Source: an uncultured Lachnospiraceae bacterium
GTDB taxonomy: Bacteria; Bacillota; Clostridia; Lachnospirales; Lachnospiraceae
Direction: 5' to 3'
Assembly (NCBI GenBank): GCA_905236545.1
Contig: CAJOQO010000139.1
Span: 1-22,325, forward strand
DNA: 22,325 bases
The position numbers and the translations under genes were made by a program. A model generated the notes under the pieces. That model had not been told where the DNA came from and searched no databases. It saw nothing but the letters and a program-made list of their open reading frames with translations. The stretch's first letter is position 1. Each line of letters starts with the position of its first letter. Below are positions 14,051 through 21,979 of this stretch, piece by piece.

Positions 14051-15517
14051 ATGAAATACAGATCTGTGGTATTGAGATCCGTTCTGGTCTTCGGGCTGCT
14101 TCTTTTCAGTCTTCTCTATATGGGTTCCTGCAATCCCGCGAACGCCGCGTCCGCGAAGAAGATTGTGGTGGGACAGACGAAGCAGCTGAAAACGAAAGGA
14201 ACATCCCGCTGGAAGTCGAGCAGGCCCTCCGTGGCCCGTGTATCCAAAAGCGGGCTGGTCACTGCCGTCAGACAGGGAACCTGTAAGATCACAGCTGTCA
14301 AAAACGGACGTAAGGTGTCATGGAAGTTTAAGGTTTATGCTCCAAAGCTGAGTGCAACCAGAAAGACTCTGGACAAAAAGAAGAGCTTCACGCTGACGCT
14401 GAAAGGTGCGGGCGATCTTAAGTTTTCCTGGGTATCTTCCGATAAATCCGTCCTGAAGCTGAAGAAAAAGAAAAAAAACAAATACCTGGTTACCGCTGCC
14501 GGCAGCGGAACAGCAGTGGTTTATGTAGCCAGAGATACGTATCAGGTTGCCTGTGTCGTAAAGGTGAACGATCCGGAGGCACAGGAGAAAAACAATCAGA
14601 AAAAGGAACCTGAGCAGAAGGAAGAAGAGTCCGATCCGAAGATCCAGACACTGTACATGGACGGGAATGTCTTTAAGCAGATGACATGGAACCGGTCCGA
14701 TACGGGGGTGTACATCAGTAATGTCTCCCGCTTCGGACAGAGTGCTCCTCTTTATATCCATAAAGACGGCGGCGACGGACTGGAGAACATCTGGGCGGCA
14801 ACCAACAACGGTGCGGTCGGCCTGCCAGGCGTCAGCCTGAGCGCGGAAGCCGTCAGCGGGACGATTCTGAAGGCCTGCTTCTGGGCAAGGGCGGTTTCGG
14901 ACAGTGATTTCCACGGGTATGATTTCGGACACAGCTATAACGGCGCGAATATCATGTATACCTTCGGGCAGGCGAAGCCGAACGGTCTGGGAACCGGCGA
15001 TTACTGCTGCTCGACGATTCCTCTGTGCGCTTATTATTTTGCCGGCGTCAATGTGATCGGGGAAAATCTTGGCGGGGCGGACGCGAAGTATATTCCGAAT
15101 TCCACCTTGCTGTTCTATCACGGAAGAGACGGAGAGATCAGCTTCTATGAGAACGGTGAGCTGACAAGCGCCCCGTATCTGTCCAATTATGAATGGAGAA
15201 TCTTCCGCGCCTGCGGATTCAAGGACGTTGTGGATTCCTATAACAGTAACAGGGATTCCTTCCAGTTCCTGCCGGGGGATGTCGTCACTGCAAATGGCCA
15301 TACGCAGATGGTGATCGGCAAGGGGACAAAGAAAGACGCGGAGACGGTACAGGCATACGGCCATGATAAGGTCAAGAAAGGCGCGATGCCGAAGGGAGGA
15401 GACCAGGGATATGAGATCGGGAGAGCGTATGGCGTGAGAACCAGCCCAACGATCAAACATATCATGCGTTTCACCGGAGAAGGAGTACGGCTCAACACGG
15501 TAGGACTGATTCCGTAA
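14051..15517 (+). CDS. Secreted bacterial Ig-like plus NlpC/P60-like cysteine hydrolase
   Basis: 488-residue exported protein, probably a peptidoglycan hydrolase. GGAGG lies 6 nt before the ATG. A signal sequence (1-35, cut likely after NAASA) is followed by two BIG2-type Ig-like domains (about 36-95 and 97-172: VGQTKQLKTKGTSRWKSS, SGLVTAVRQGTCKITA). A charged Lys/Glu linker spans about 174-198. The C-terminal half contains WARAVSDSDFHGYDFGHSYNG (about 278-298), then DYCCST (Cys 319/320) and LPGDVVTANGHTQMVIG (His 417), matching the order Trp-Ala / His-Gly-Tyr-Asp / Asp-Cys-Ser / Gly-Asp-His of clostridial and phage C40 lysins. The usual DCS is changed to DYCCS, so Cys 320 is the likely nucleophile. 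An A8 run at 14471-14478 lies in lysine codons. Ig-like domains probably bind the wall. Confidence 0.75.
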   Translation: MKYRSVVLRSVLVFGLLLFSLLYMGSCNPANAASAKKIVVGQTKQLKTKGTSRWKSSRPSVARVSKSGLVTAVRQGTCKITAVKNGRKVSWKFKVYAPKLSATRKTLDKKKSFTLTLKGAGDLKFSWVSSDKSVLKLKKKKKNKYLVTAAGSGTAVVYVARDTYQVACVVKVNDPEAQEKNNQKKEPEQKEEESDPKIQTLYMDGNVFKQMTWNRSDTGVYISNVSRFGQSAPLYIHKDGGDGLENIWAATNNGAVGLPGVSLSAEAVSGTILKACFWARAVSDSDFHGYDFGHSYNGANIMYTFGQAKPNGLGTGDYCCSTIPLCAYYFAGVNVIGENLGGADAKYIPNSTLLFYHGRDGEISFYENGELTSAPYLSNYEWRIFRACGFKDVVDSYNSNRDSFQFLPGDVVTANGHTQMVIGKGTKKDAETVQAYGHDKVKKGAMPKGGDQGYEIGRAYGVRTSPTIKHIMRFTGEGVRLNTVGLIP

Positions 15518-15545
15518 AAGCCGCACGAAAAGTTGATCCGGGCAG

Positions 15546-15574
15546 TTCCTAAATGTGTATGAGCGTATTATAAT
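15546..15574 (+). promoter_or_regulatory. Weak candidate promoter for the second L,D-transpeptidase
   Basis: A perfect TATAAT (15569-15574) lies about 40 nt before the start codon. The matching -35 position 17 nt upstream is TTCCTA, only a 3 of 6 match. Read-through from the upstream hydrolase gene is equally possible because no terminator separates them. Confidence 0.35.
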
Positions 15575-15612
15575 AACTGTAGATTATGTTTTCTATGACA
15601 GAAAGGAGCCCT

Positions 15613-16377
15613 ATGATGTTGCAGTTCATCCGATTCCGGACGCGGTCTGTTTTCATCCTCCTGATGTGCGCCTTGTTTCTCTCTCTGTTCCTGACCGGGA
15701 CAGCCTTCGCGGAAAGGCCCTACAAAACCTGCGATCCCAGTGAAGTGCATCCGATCTGGTGGAAAGCGCATATTAATTATGATGTTCCGGCAAAGAATCT
15801 TGAAACCGGCGAGAAGGTTCCTCTGAGTAAGGGAACAGACGTTATACTGATGTCCAATAACCGTTCCGGCCGCAGAAGGATCCTGCTGAAGGACGGTACC
15901 ATCTGTTCCGTTCCCCATGGTGCGGTTGCGGTTTATGAGGACGCGTGTACGCCGGGAGATTATTCTGTAGAGACGAAGGAGGCGTTCGTGAATTCCCGGA
16001 GTCTCCCGAGCAAGACCAAATATCTGATCTGGGTCTCAACGGATATGCAGAGCCTGACCGTATTCACGGGGTCTAACAAAAAGTGGGAGTTTCTCAAGGC
16101 ATACAAGTGCTCGAGCGGTATGGTGGGATGGGCAAGCCCTCTGGGAAAAAGACGCATCGTCTCCAAGACCCAGGTTATGTATGCGGAGAAATGGAACAGC
16201 TATCTGCAGTACTTCCTGAGCTTTGGCGGAAGCGGCATTCACAAGTGGCCGGGATCCGGAGCGAAAACGAAGCTTGGAGTTACGCCCTGTTCCCACGCCT
16301 GCGTGCGGCTCAGCCGCAGCGCGGCCATCTGGATGTACAAGCATATTCCTGTTGACACGTGTCTTCTGATCTGGTGA
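15613..16377 (+). CDS. Secreted L,D-transpeptidase (YkuD family), second copy
   Basis: Paralogue of the enzyme at 36-896 and a likely peptidoglycan cross-linking enzyme acting outside the membrane. AAAGGAG (15602-15608) sets the start at ATG 15613 or the adjacent ATG 15616; in-frame ATGs at 15586 and 15595 lie before this site and are rejected. The 254-residue product has a signal peptide (cut after TAFA, about residue 33), a short beta-rich N-region (about 40-110), and the YkuD domain with YLIWVSTDMQSLTVF, KCSSG, GIHKWPGSG and SHACVRLS (Cys about 230). Gly of the usual SHGC is Ala here and Ser in the first copy. Both copies share EAFVN, LIW and IHKWPG blocks, so they come from one duplication. 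Flanked by the cysteine hydrolase and the YfhO pair. Confidence 0.9.
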   Translation: MMLQFIRFRTRSVFILLMCALFLSLFLTGTAFAERPYKTCDPSEVHPIWWKAHINYDVPAKNLETGEKVPLSKGTDVILMSNNRSGRRRILLKDGTICSVPHGAVAVYEDACTPGDYSVETKEAFVNSRSLPSKTKYLIWVSTDMQSLTVFTGSNKKWEFLKAYKCSSGMVGWASPLGKRRIVSKTQVMYAEKWNSYLQYFLSFGGSGIHKWPGSGAKTKLGVTPCSHACVRLSRSAAIWMYKHIPVDTCLLIW

Positions 16378-16436
16378 TCGGAAAGCCGCGGCATCTGTAT
16401 CGACCGTTTTACCGGTTCCTGAGAAATGATATGATC

Positions 16437-16463
16437 TGCAAGTCTGCCGGCGGCAGACTTGTA
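16437..16463 (+). other. Strong hairpin upstream of the first YfhO gene
   Basis: CAAGTCTGCCG (16439-16449) pairs perfectly with CGGCAGACTTG (16451-16461), and two more outer positions can pair (one A-T, one G-U). No T-run follows, so it is not a standard terminator. It lies between the transpeptidase stop and the YfhO ribosome site. A weak TATGAT box with TTTACC 16 nt upstream overlaps its 5' side. Confidence 0.5.
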
Positions 16464-16488
16464 TCACGTTTGCGGGAGAACGAATCGT

Positions 16489-19242
16489 TTGAATACATCA
16501 CATCGTCCGCAGTACCACCCGTACCGCGCTTATGTTATCCGTTATACACTGCTTTTTCTGGCCATGTCTGTCATGGTCTTTTTTCCGTTTATAAGGACTC
16601 GTACATCCATGGTCAACAAGGTGGATGCCATGAGCCAGTACATCGTTTACCTGCGCTATATGGGACAGTATCTCCGCTCTGCCCTGAACCAGATCCTGCA
16701 TGGCAGCTTTTCGATTCCATCCTACGATTTTTCCATAGGACTGGGAGACGATATCGGACAGATTGTCCGGTTCCATCCGTTTGACTTTCTGTCCGTGTTT
16801 GTACCGGCTGCCTTTACGGAATATCTGTATGAAGGGATCCTTCTGCTGCGTTTTTATGCCGCAGGACTCGCGTTCTCCGCGTTCGCGTTTTCAAAAAAGG
16901 ACGGTGTGTCGGGTGTCAATGTCCTGTCGGGTTCGATGGTGTATGTGTTCTGCGGGTTCATGCTCATCCGCGTTGTGAATCACCCGACCTACGCGGCCCC
17001 CTTTATCATCCTGCCGCTGCTTCTGCTGGGAGCGGAGCAGATGATGCTGGGGAAAGGAAAATGCCTTTTCATTTTCTGCGTTTTTGCCGGCTTCTGGAGC
17101 AATTACTATTTTATGTTTATCTGTTCCGCAGCCCTTCTGGTCTATGTGCTGGTTCGTTTTCCCGAGATCTTCCGGCAGGAAAGGATTAGGAATTTCTTCC
17201 GGCTTCTGTGGAAAATGCTCTGTGCCTATCTGCTGGGGCTTGCAATGTCCATGATGACGCTCTGCCCGATGATTCTCAGGTACCTTTCAAGTGCCCGGGC
17301 TTCCCACGGGATGGAGGGAATGGAGCTTTTTGTCTATCAGGATAAAAGGCGTTATGCCGCCTGGTTTCTGAATCTGATCAGCCCCTATCAAAGCTCCGGA
17401 AACGGGCTGGATCTGAACTATGCGGTGATCGTACTGCCGGCGCTTGCCGTGCTGTTCGGGCTGGCCTGGAAAAAACACAGTACGCTGAAAAAGATGCTCA
17501 TCGCATGCCTTCTCGTTCTGCTGATTCCCGGCGCGGGTTATGTCCTCGCCTTTTTTAACCGTGAAAACAACCGGTGGGTATTCCTGCTGGCGATGTGCTG
17601 CGCGATGACAGTCGTGGCTGCGGCGGACTGCTTCCTGGAACTGACCAGACGCCAGGTGATCCTGGTCTGGATCCTGTCAGGGCTTTTCACGGTGAGCGTG
17701 ATGATCCAGACAGCCGTTCTGGGAGTCAATCCCTATAATATCGCCGCGCTGGCCCAGCTGGGTGTCTGTTTGCTTCTGCTGATGCCCTCCTGGATCCGGA
17801 AGAGGGGCGTGAAGGCTGTCAGATACTGTGTCCTGGGCATCACCTGCGTCTCTACGGTCGTGAACAGCGCCATGACATATTCGCCGCACTTCGGCGCGGT
17901 CACGACACAGTATGTGAAAGCCGGAACGGTTGATTCCAAATACAGATCATTTTTCCGGTCGAGAGGAGCGGAGCTGACCGGCGGGCAGGACTCCTTTTTC
18001 CGGATCGAAGGCTTCAATGTCAAGCATGGCCGCGAAAACAGTGCGATCTATTCCGGCTACAACGGGACTTCGGAATATAACAGTATCCTGAACGCGGAAC
18101 TGATCGATGCGATGATGAGCCAGAATAACCTGGGGCTGAACGCGATCACGACTCTGCGCGGGATGGATTCGCGTCCTGTATCCCTGAATCTCGCGCATGT
18201 CAGATATTTTGTCACGAAATCTTCCGATGAGGGCTGCGTTCCTTACGGTTATTCGCGTGAGGCTGCATTCTCGGATGATCAGGTAAGGGTATATGAATGT
18301 GAGAAACCGCTTTCTTTTGGCTGCAGCAGCAGGGCATTCATCACCAGAGAAGACTACGATGCGCTCAGCCCGCTCGAAAAAGAGATGGTGCAGCTGGAAG
18401 CTTTTGTGGCGGAGCCGTACGGGAAGGGAGAGAAGGATCCTGCCCGGGAACTGCGCGAAGCGGGCTTTACGCAGATCAGCAGACCCGGGATACAGATCCT
18501 GTCAGAGGCAATCCCTTCCGCCGGCTCAAAGGGTGCTTCGTGGGAGAACGGACTGGTACATGCTGAGAAAAAGGGCAGTCTGACCTTCCCATGGAACGAA
18601 AAAGCAGGCTATGATGCCTATCTGCTTCTGGAGGGAGTGGAGGTGCCGGGAGACGCCGCCAGGCTTCGCCTGTCGACGAGGGGATACCGGACAAGCATCT
18701 ATGTGCGGGATAAGGAGCATCTGTACAGCATCGGGCGAAAGGACTATCTGATCCACCTCGGATACAGTGAACAGGATGGAACCCAAAAAGCAGAGCTGAG
18801 ATTCCAGAAGGCCGGGAAATACGCTCTGCCATCCATGCGGATCCTTTATGTTCCGATGGAGGAATATGAGGCAAAGATCGATGCGCTGAACGGACAGCCT
18901 CTGGAAAATGAGACGGTGGAGGATGGATCTGTCTTTGGGACGGTGAACTTCGACACCCCGAGGATCCTGATGCTTTCGGTGCCGCACGCGGACGGCTGGA
19001 CGGTGACGGTGGACGGAAAGAGGGCAGATTCGGCGGAAGCTCTTGCAGAGGGGATCCGTCCGCTGACCGTAAATGTTCTGTACCAGGGAATCGTACTCCC
19101 TGCGGGAAAGCATACGATTGCGCTTTCCTATGCAACGCCGGGAGCCGCCGCGTCCCGGCTGATCGCGATTCCGGCGATTCTGTTGTTTTTCGTTCTGCTG
19201 ATACTGGAGAGGCGCTCTGCCCGGAGGAGAGGCAATGTCTGA
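16489..19242 (+). CDS. YfhO-family membrane glycosyltransferase-like protein, first copy
   Basis: Large GT-C type membrane protein that would use a lipid-linked sugar to glycosylate a surface polymer such as lipoteichoic acid. I choose the TTG at 16489, with GGGAG 10 nt upstream; the in-frame TTG at 16459 falls inside a hairpin, and the first ATG lies within the first membrane helix. The product is 917 residues: about 12-14 membrane segments in the N-terminal 480, an outside region of about 400 residues, and a final helix (IPAILLFFVLLILE). Family blocks: DAMSQYIVYLRYMG, YDFSIGLGDDIGQIVRFHPFDFLSVFVP, FNRENNRWVF, and late beta-domain motifs ADGWTVTVDGK and VLPAGKHTIALSY. The motif GDG-x-Q-Y of many YfhO proteins is VDAMSQY here. 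It overlaps the next, paralogous gene by 8 nt. Confidence 0.88.
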   Translation: MNTSHRPQYHPYRAYVIRYTLLFLAMSVMVFFPFIRTRTSMVNKVDAMSQYIVYLRYMGQYLRSALNQILHGSFSIPSYDFSIGLGDDIGQIVRFHPFDFLSVFVPAAFTEYLYEGILLLRFYAAGLAFSAFAFSKKDGVSGVNVLSGSMVYVFCGFMLIRVVNHPTYAAPFIILPLLLLGAEQMMLGKGKCLFIFCVFAGFWSNYYFMFICSAALLVYVLVRFPEIFRQERIRNFFRLLWKMLCAYLLGLAMSMMTLCPMILRYLSSARASHGMEGMELFVYQDKRRYAAWFLNLISPYQSSGNGLDLNYAVIVLPALAVLFGLAWKKHSTLKKMLIACLLVLLIPGAGYVLAFFNRENNRWVFLLAMCCAMTVVAAADCFLELTRRQVILVWILSGLFTVSVMIQTAVLGVNPYNIAALAQLGVCLLLLMPSWIRKRGVKAVRYCVLGITCVSTVVNSAMTYSPHFGAVTTQYVKAGTVDSKYRSFFRSRGAELTGGQDSFFRIEGFNVKHGRENSAIYSGYNGTSEYNSILNAELIDAMMSQNNLGLNAITTLRGMDSRPVSLNLAHVRYFVTKSSDEGCVPYGYSREAAFSDDQVRVYECEKPLSFGCSSRAFITREDYDALSPLEKEMVQLEAFVAEPYGKGEKDPARELREAGFTQISRPGIQILSEAIPSAGSKGASWENGLVHAEKKGSLTFPWNEKAGYDAYLLLEGVEVPGDAARLRLSTRGYRTSIYVRDKEHLYSIGRKDYLIHLGYSEQDGTQKAELRFQKAGKYALPSMRILYVPMEEYEAKIDALNGQPLENETVEDGSVFGTVNFDTPRILMLSVPHADGWTVTVDGKRADSAEALAEGIRPLTVNVLYQGIVLPAGKHTIALSYATPGAAASRLIAIPAILLFFVLLILERRSARRRGNV

Positions 19243-21979
19243 TACAAAGTTTAACCGCAGATACCTGCTGATCTATACGGCAGCGTTCGCCCTGCTTGGG
19301 TTCCTGATTTTCCTCCCGTTTCTGACGGCAGGGAAATCCCTGGTCGGAAACGGTGACGGCCAGTCGCAGTACATCCTTCAGCTGCGTTATATGGGGGAAT
19401 GGCTGCGGGAGACGGTCCGGGGATTTTTTCATGGGAGATGGATTCCCCGTGCCTATGACTACACGATCGGTATGGGCGATGACATCAATTCCGTTGTCCG
19501 GTTTCATCCGCTGGATTATCTGTCGGTCTTTGTACCGGCAAGGTACACGGAGCAGCTGTATGCCTTCCTGATCCTCCTGAGACTGTATCTGGCCGGCCTG
19601 TCCTTCAGCCTGTATGCATTTTACTGGAAAAGAAAAGGGACGGAAGTCCTGGCCGGGAGCATAACCTGGCTGTTCTGCGGATATGTGTTTGAACTGGGAA
19701 TCGTTCATCCGATCTATATCGCGCCCATGATCGTCATGCCGCTTCTCCTCCTGGGGGCGGAGTACATGATGGAGTCAGGCCGCAGGCATTCTTTTGTCCT
19801 GCTGTCTGTCATGGTTTATCTGGGGTTTACCTCCAATTATTATTTCATGTATATCAATTCCGTGGCGCTTCTGATCTATGTCCTGATCCGCTTCTTTGTG
19901 CTGTACCGGGAGAATCGCGTCAGGGCATTTTTCTCCCTGCTTATCCGCATGGTCAGCGCGTATGTGACAGGCCTTCTGCTCAGCTGCGTCACGCTTCTCC
20001 CTACTCTGAACCGTTATTTCCATTCCTACCGTTCCGCGAGTCTTTCTGACAGCGGGAATCTGCTCTACTATGAAGACTTCCGGAGATACTTTGCCTGGGC
20101 GGTCAACCTGATCAGCCCGCTGGAGGCATCCGGGAACGGGACTCATCTGAATCTTTCCGTGGTTGTTCTCCCGGCAATGGTTGTCCTCCTTCTCGCGGGA
20201 AAAGGGAAATGGAAAAGCCTGAAATGGGTCCTTGCGGTTCTTCTTCTGTTCCTGCTTCTTCCGCTTGGCGGCTATATCATGGCGGTCATGCACACGGAAA
20301 ACAACCGGTGGGTTTATCTGATCAGCCTCGCGGCGTCGATGTGCGTCGTTTTCTGTTCCGACGGTCTGTTCCATCCGAACCGGCTGCAGGAGAAAGGCCT
20401 GATTGCGGCATGCCTGATCTATGACCTTGCCGTCGCGGCGCTGAGCGTCATCTATCCCTTCAGCATCTATCACGCTGTGGCGGCGGCGGAGCTGACGGGA
20501 TTCACGCTGATCCTGTTCCTTGTCCATAAGAAATCCGCGCAGCGTACGGGATACGCCATCTTACTGTCGGCGACGGCAGTTTCCGCTGTTCTGGGCGGCT
20601 ATCTGACATTTGGCGGAAGCTTCGGGAATCTGACCCGGTATTATGCTGACCGGGGAACGACCCAGTCTTTCTTTTCCGAATCTCCCTATGCGAATTACGC
20701 AAAGGCAGTTCCGACGGAAGGCGGAACTGCGTGGAAAAACGGTTTTTACCGTGTGGACGGTATCTGGGACAGATCCTTTGAGGACAATGCATCCCTTCAG
20801 CTCGGTTATCCCGGTGTGCAGATCTACAACAGTGTCCTCAATGCGTCCCAGGTCAGCTATCTGATTGACACCTGGAACACAGGACTGACAACGATGCTCC
20901 ATATCCATTCTCTGGATGGAAGGACAGCGACAGAGGCAGCCGCGGGTGTGGGTTATTTCCAGACCTCAAATGACCTGGGCGCCCAGGTTCCTTTCGGGTT
21001 TGAACGCCAGATCTGGACAGACGGAACCATGGGAATCTGGAAGAATTCATATCCGCTGTCCTTTGGGTATACGACGGATCAGATCCTGCCTTCCGGTGTG
21101 CTGAAGGATCTGGACGGGATACAGGCGGAGGAGGTCATGCTTGACGCTGTATGCCTGGAGGAGGAAGAGGCAAAAAAGCTGATCGGGGAAGGCGGCCTGT
21201 CGGAGGCGGATACTGCCAGGGCGATATCCGGGATTCTCTATGAGGAGGTGCCGCTGCCGGAGGGAGAGGCCGGTATCGAAAGAACAGAAAACGGATACCG
21301 GATCAGGAAGAAAAAGAAGGAGCTTCAGATTCCGTTTCGGAGGAAAGCCGGATATGATGTGCTGGCAGGGTTCTATGGCCTGAAACCGGACGGGTTCGGT
21401 GCTGCGATGAAGGTGAAGGCTTCCGGGATCTCAAAGAAGATTACGCTTCTTTCTGAGAAGCAGACTTATACGCTTGGAAGGGAGGATTATCTGGCAGCGC
21501 TTGGCTATTCAGAGACGGAAGCCGCGGATGTGCTCCGGATCCGGTTTACGGAAAAGGGGAACTATGACCTTGACCGGATCATGCTGATCTATGTTCCGCG
21601 TGCTGATTATCCCGGAAGGATCGCGGCGCTCAATGAAGCGAGCCTTGAGAATGTGGTCTTTGAGCAGGATTGTGTTACGGGATCGATTCATCTGGATCAG
21701 CCCCGCTTTATGGTTTTCCAGCTTCCGTGGAGTGATGGCTGGAGTGCGGTGGTGAACGGAGAGAGAGCGGAGCTGCTGCGGGCAAATGAATGGTTTTTGG
21801 GGCTGCCTTTGGGGGCGGGTGACAGTGAGATCCGCCTTGTGTACCGTACACCCTGGGGCAGAGAGGGCTGGTTTGCGTCGTTTGCGGGGCTGTTCCTGCT
21901 TGCCGCGGGCCTGTTGCTGAGGCGTCGGGCCCGCAGCAGAGGCATCGCGTCCTCTGCAGAAGTCTCGGACCGGCTGTAG
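19235..21979 (+). CDS. YfhO-family membrane glycosyltransferase-like protein, second copy
   Basis: 914-residue paralogue of the upstream protein with the same plan: about 12-14 membrane helices, a large outside region, and a final helix before an Arg-rich tail. Blocks: NGDGQSQYILQLRYMG (classical GDG-x-Q-Y kept), YDYTIGMGDDINSVVRFHPLDYLSVFVP, HTENNRWVYL, SDGWSAVVNGE and LPLGAGDSEIRLVYRTPWG. The ATG lies 8 nt inside the upstream gene, with AGGAG just before it, so translation is coupled. The two copies share order and motifs but differ enough to have separate acceptors, or to form a heteromer. By analogy with B. subtilis CsbB-YfhO, the polyprenyl-phosphate sugar could come from the GT2 at 12923. 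Substrate and acceptor are inferred. No typical terminator follows. Confidence 0.9.
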   Translation: MSDTKFNRRYLLIYTAAFALLGFLIFLPFLTAGKSLVGNGDGQSQYILQLRYMGEWLRETVRGFFHGRWIPRAYDYTIGMGDDINSVVRFHPLDYLSVFVPARYTEQLYAFLILLRLYLAGLSFSLYAFYWKRKGTEVLAGSITWLFCGYVFELGIVHPIYIAPMIVMPLLLLGAEYMMESGRRHSFVLLSVMVYLGFTSNYYFMYINSVALLIYVLIRFFVLYRENRVRAFFSLLIRMVSAYVTGLLLSCVTLLPTLNRYFHSYRSASLSDSGNLLYYEDFRRYFAWAVNLISPLEASGNGTHLNLSVVVLPAMVVLLLAGKGKWKSLKWVLAVLLLFLLLPLGGYIMAVMHTENNRWVYLISLAASMCVVFCSDGLFHPNRLQEKGLIAACLIYDLAVAALSVIYPFSIYHAVAAAELTGFTLILFLVHKKSAQRTGYAILLSATAVSAVLGGYLTFGGSFGNLTRYYADRGTTQSFFSESPYANYAKAVPTEGGTAWKNGFYRVDGIWDRSFEDNASLQLGYPGVQIYNSVLNASQVSYLIDTWNTGLTTMLHIHSLDGRTATEAAAGVGYFQTSNDLGAQVPFGFERQIWTDGTMGIWKNSYPLSFGYTTDQILPSGVLKDLDGIQAEEVMLDAVCLEEEEAKKLIGEGGLSEADTARAISGILYEEVPLPEGEAGIERTENGYRIRKKKKELQIPFRRKAGYDVLAGFYGLKPDGFGAAMKVKASGISKKITLLSEKQTYTLGREDYLAALGYSETEAADVLRIRFTEKGNYDLDRIMLIYVPRADYPGRIAALNEASLENVVFEQDCVTGSIHLDQPRFMVFQLPWSDGWSAVVNGERAELLRANEWFLGLPLGAGDSEIRLVYRTPWGREGWFASFAGLFLLAAGLLLRRRARSRGIASSAEVSDRL

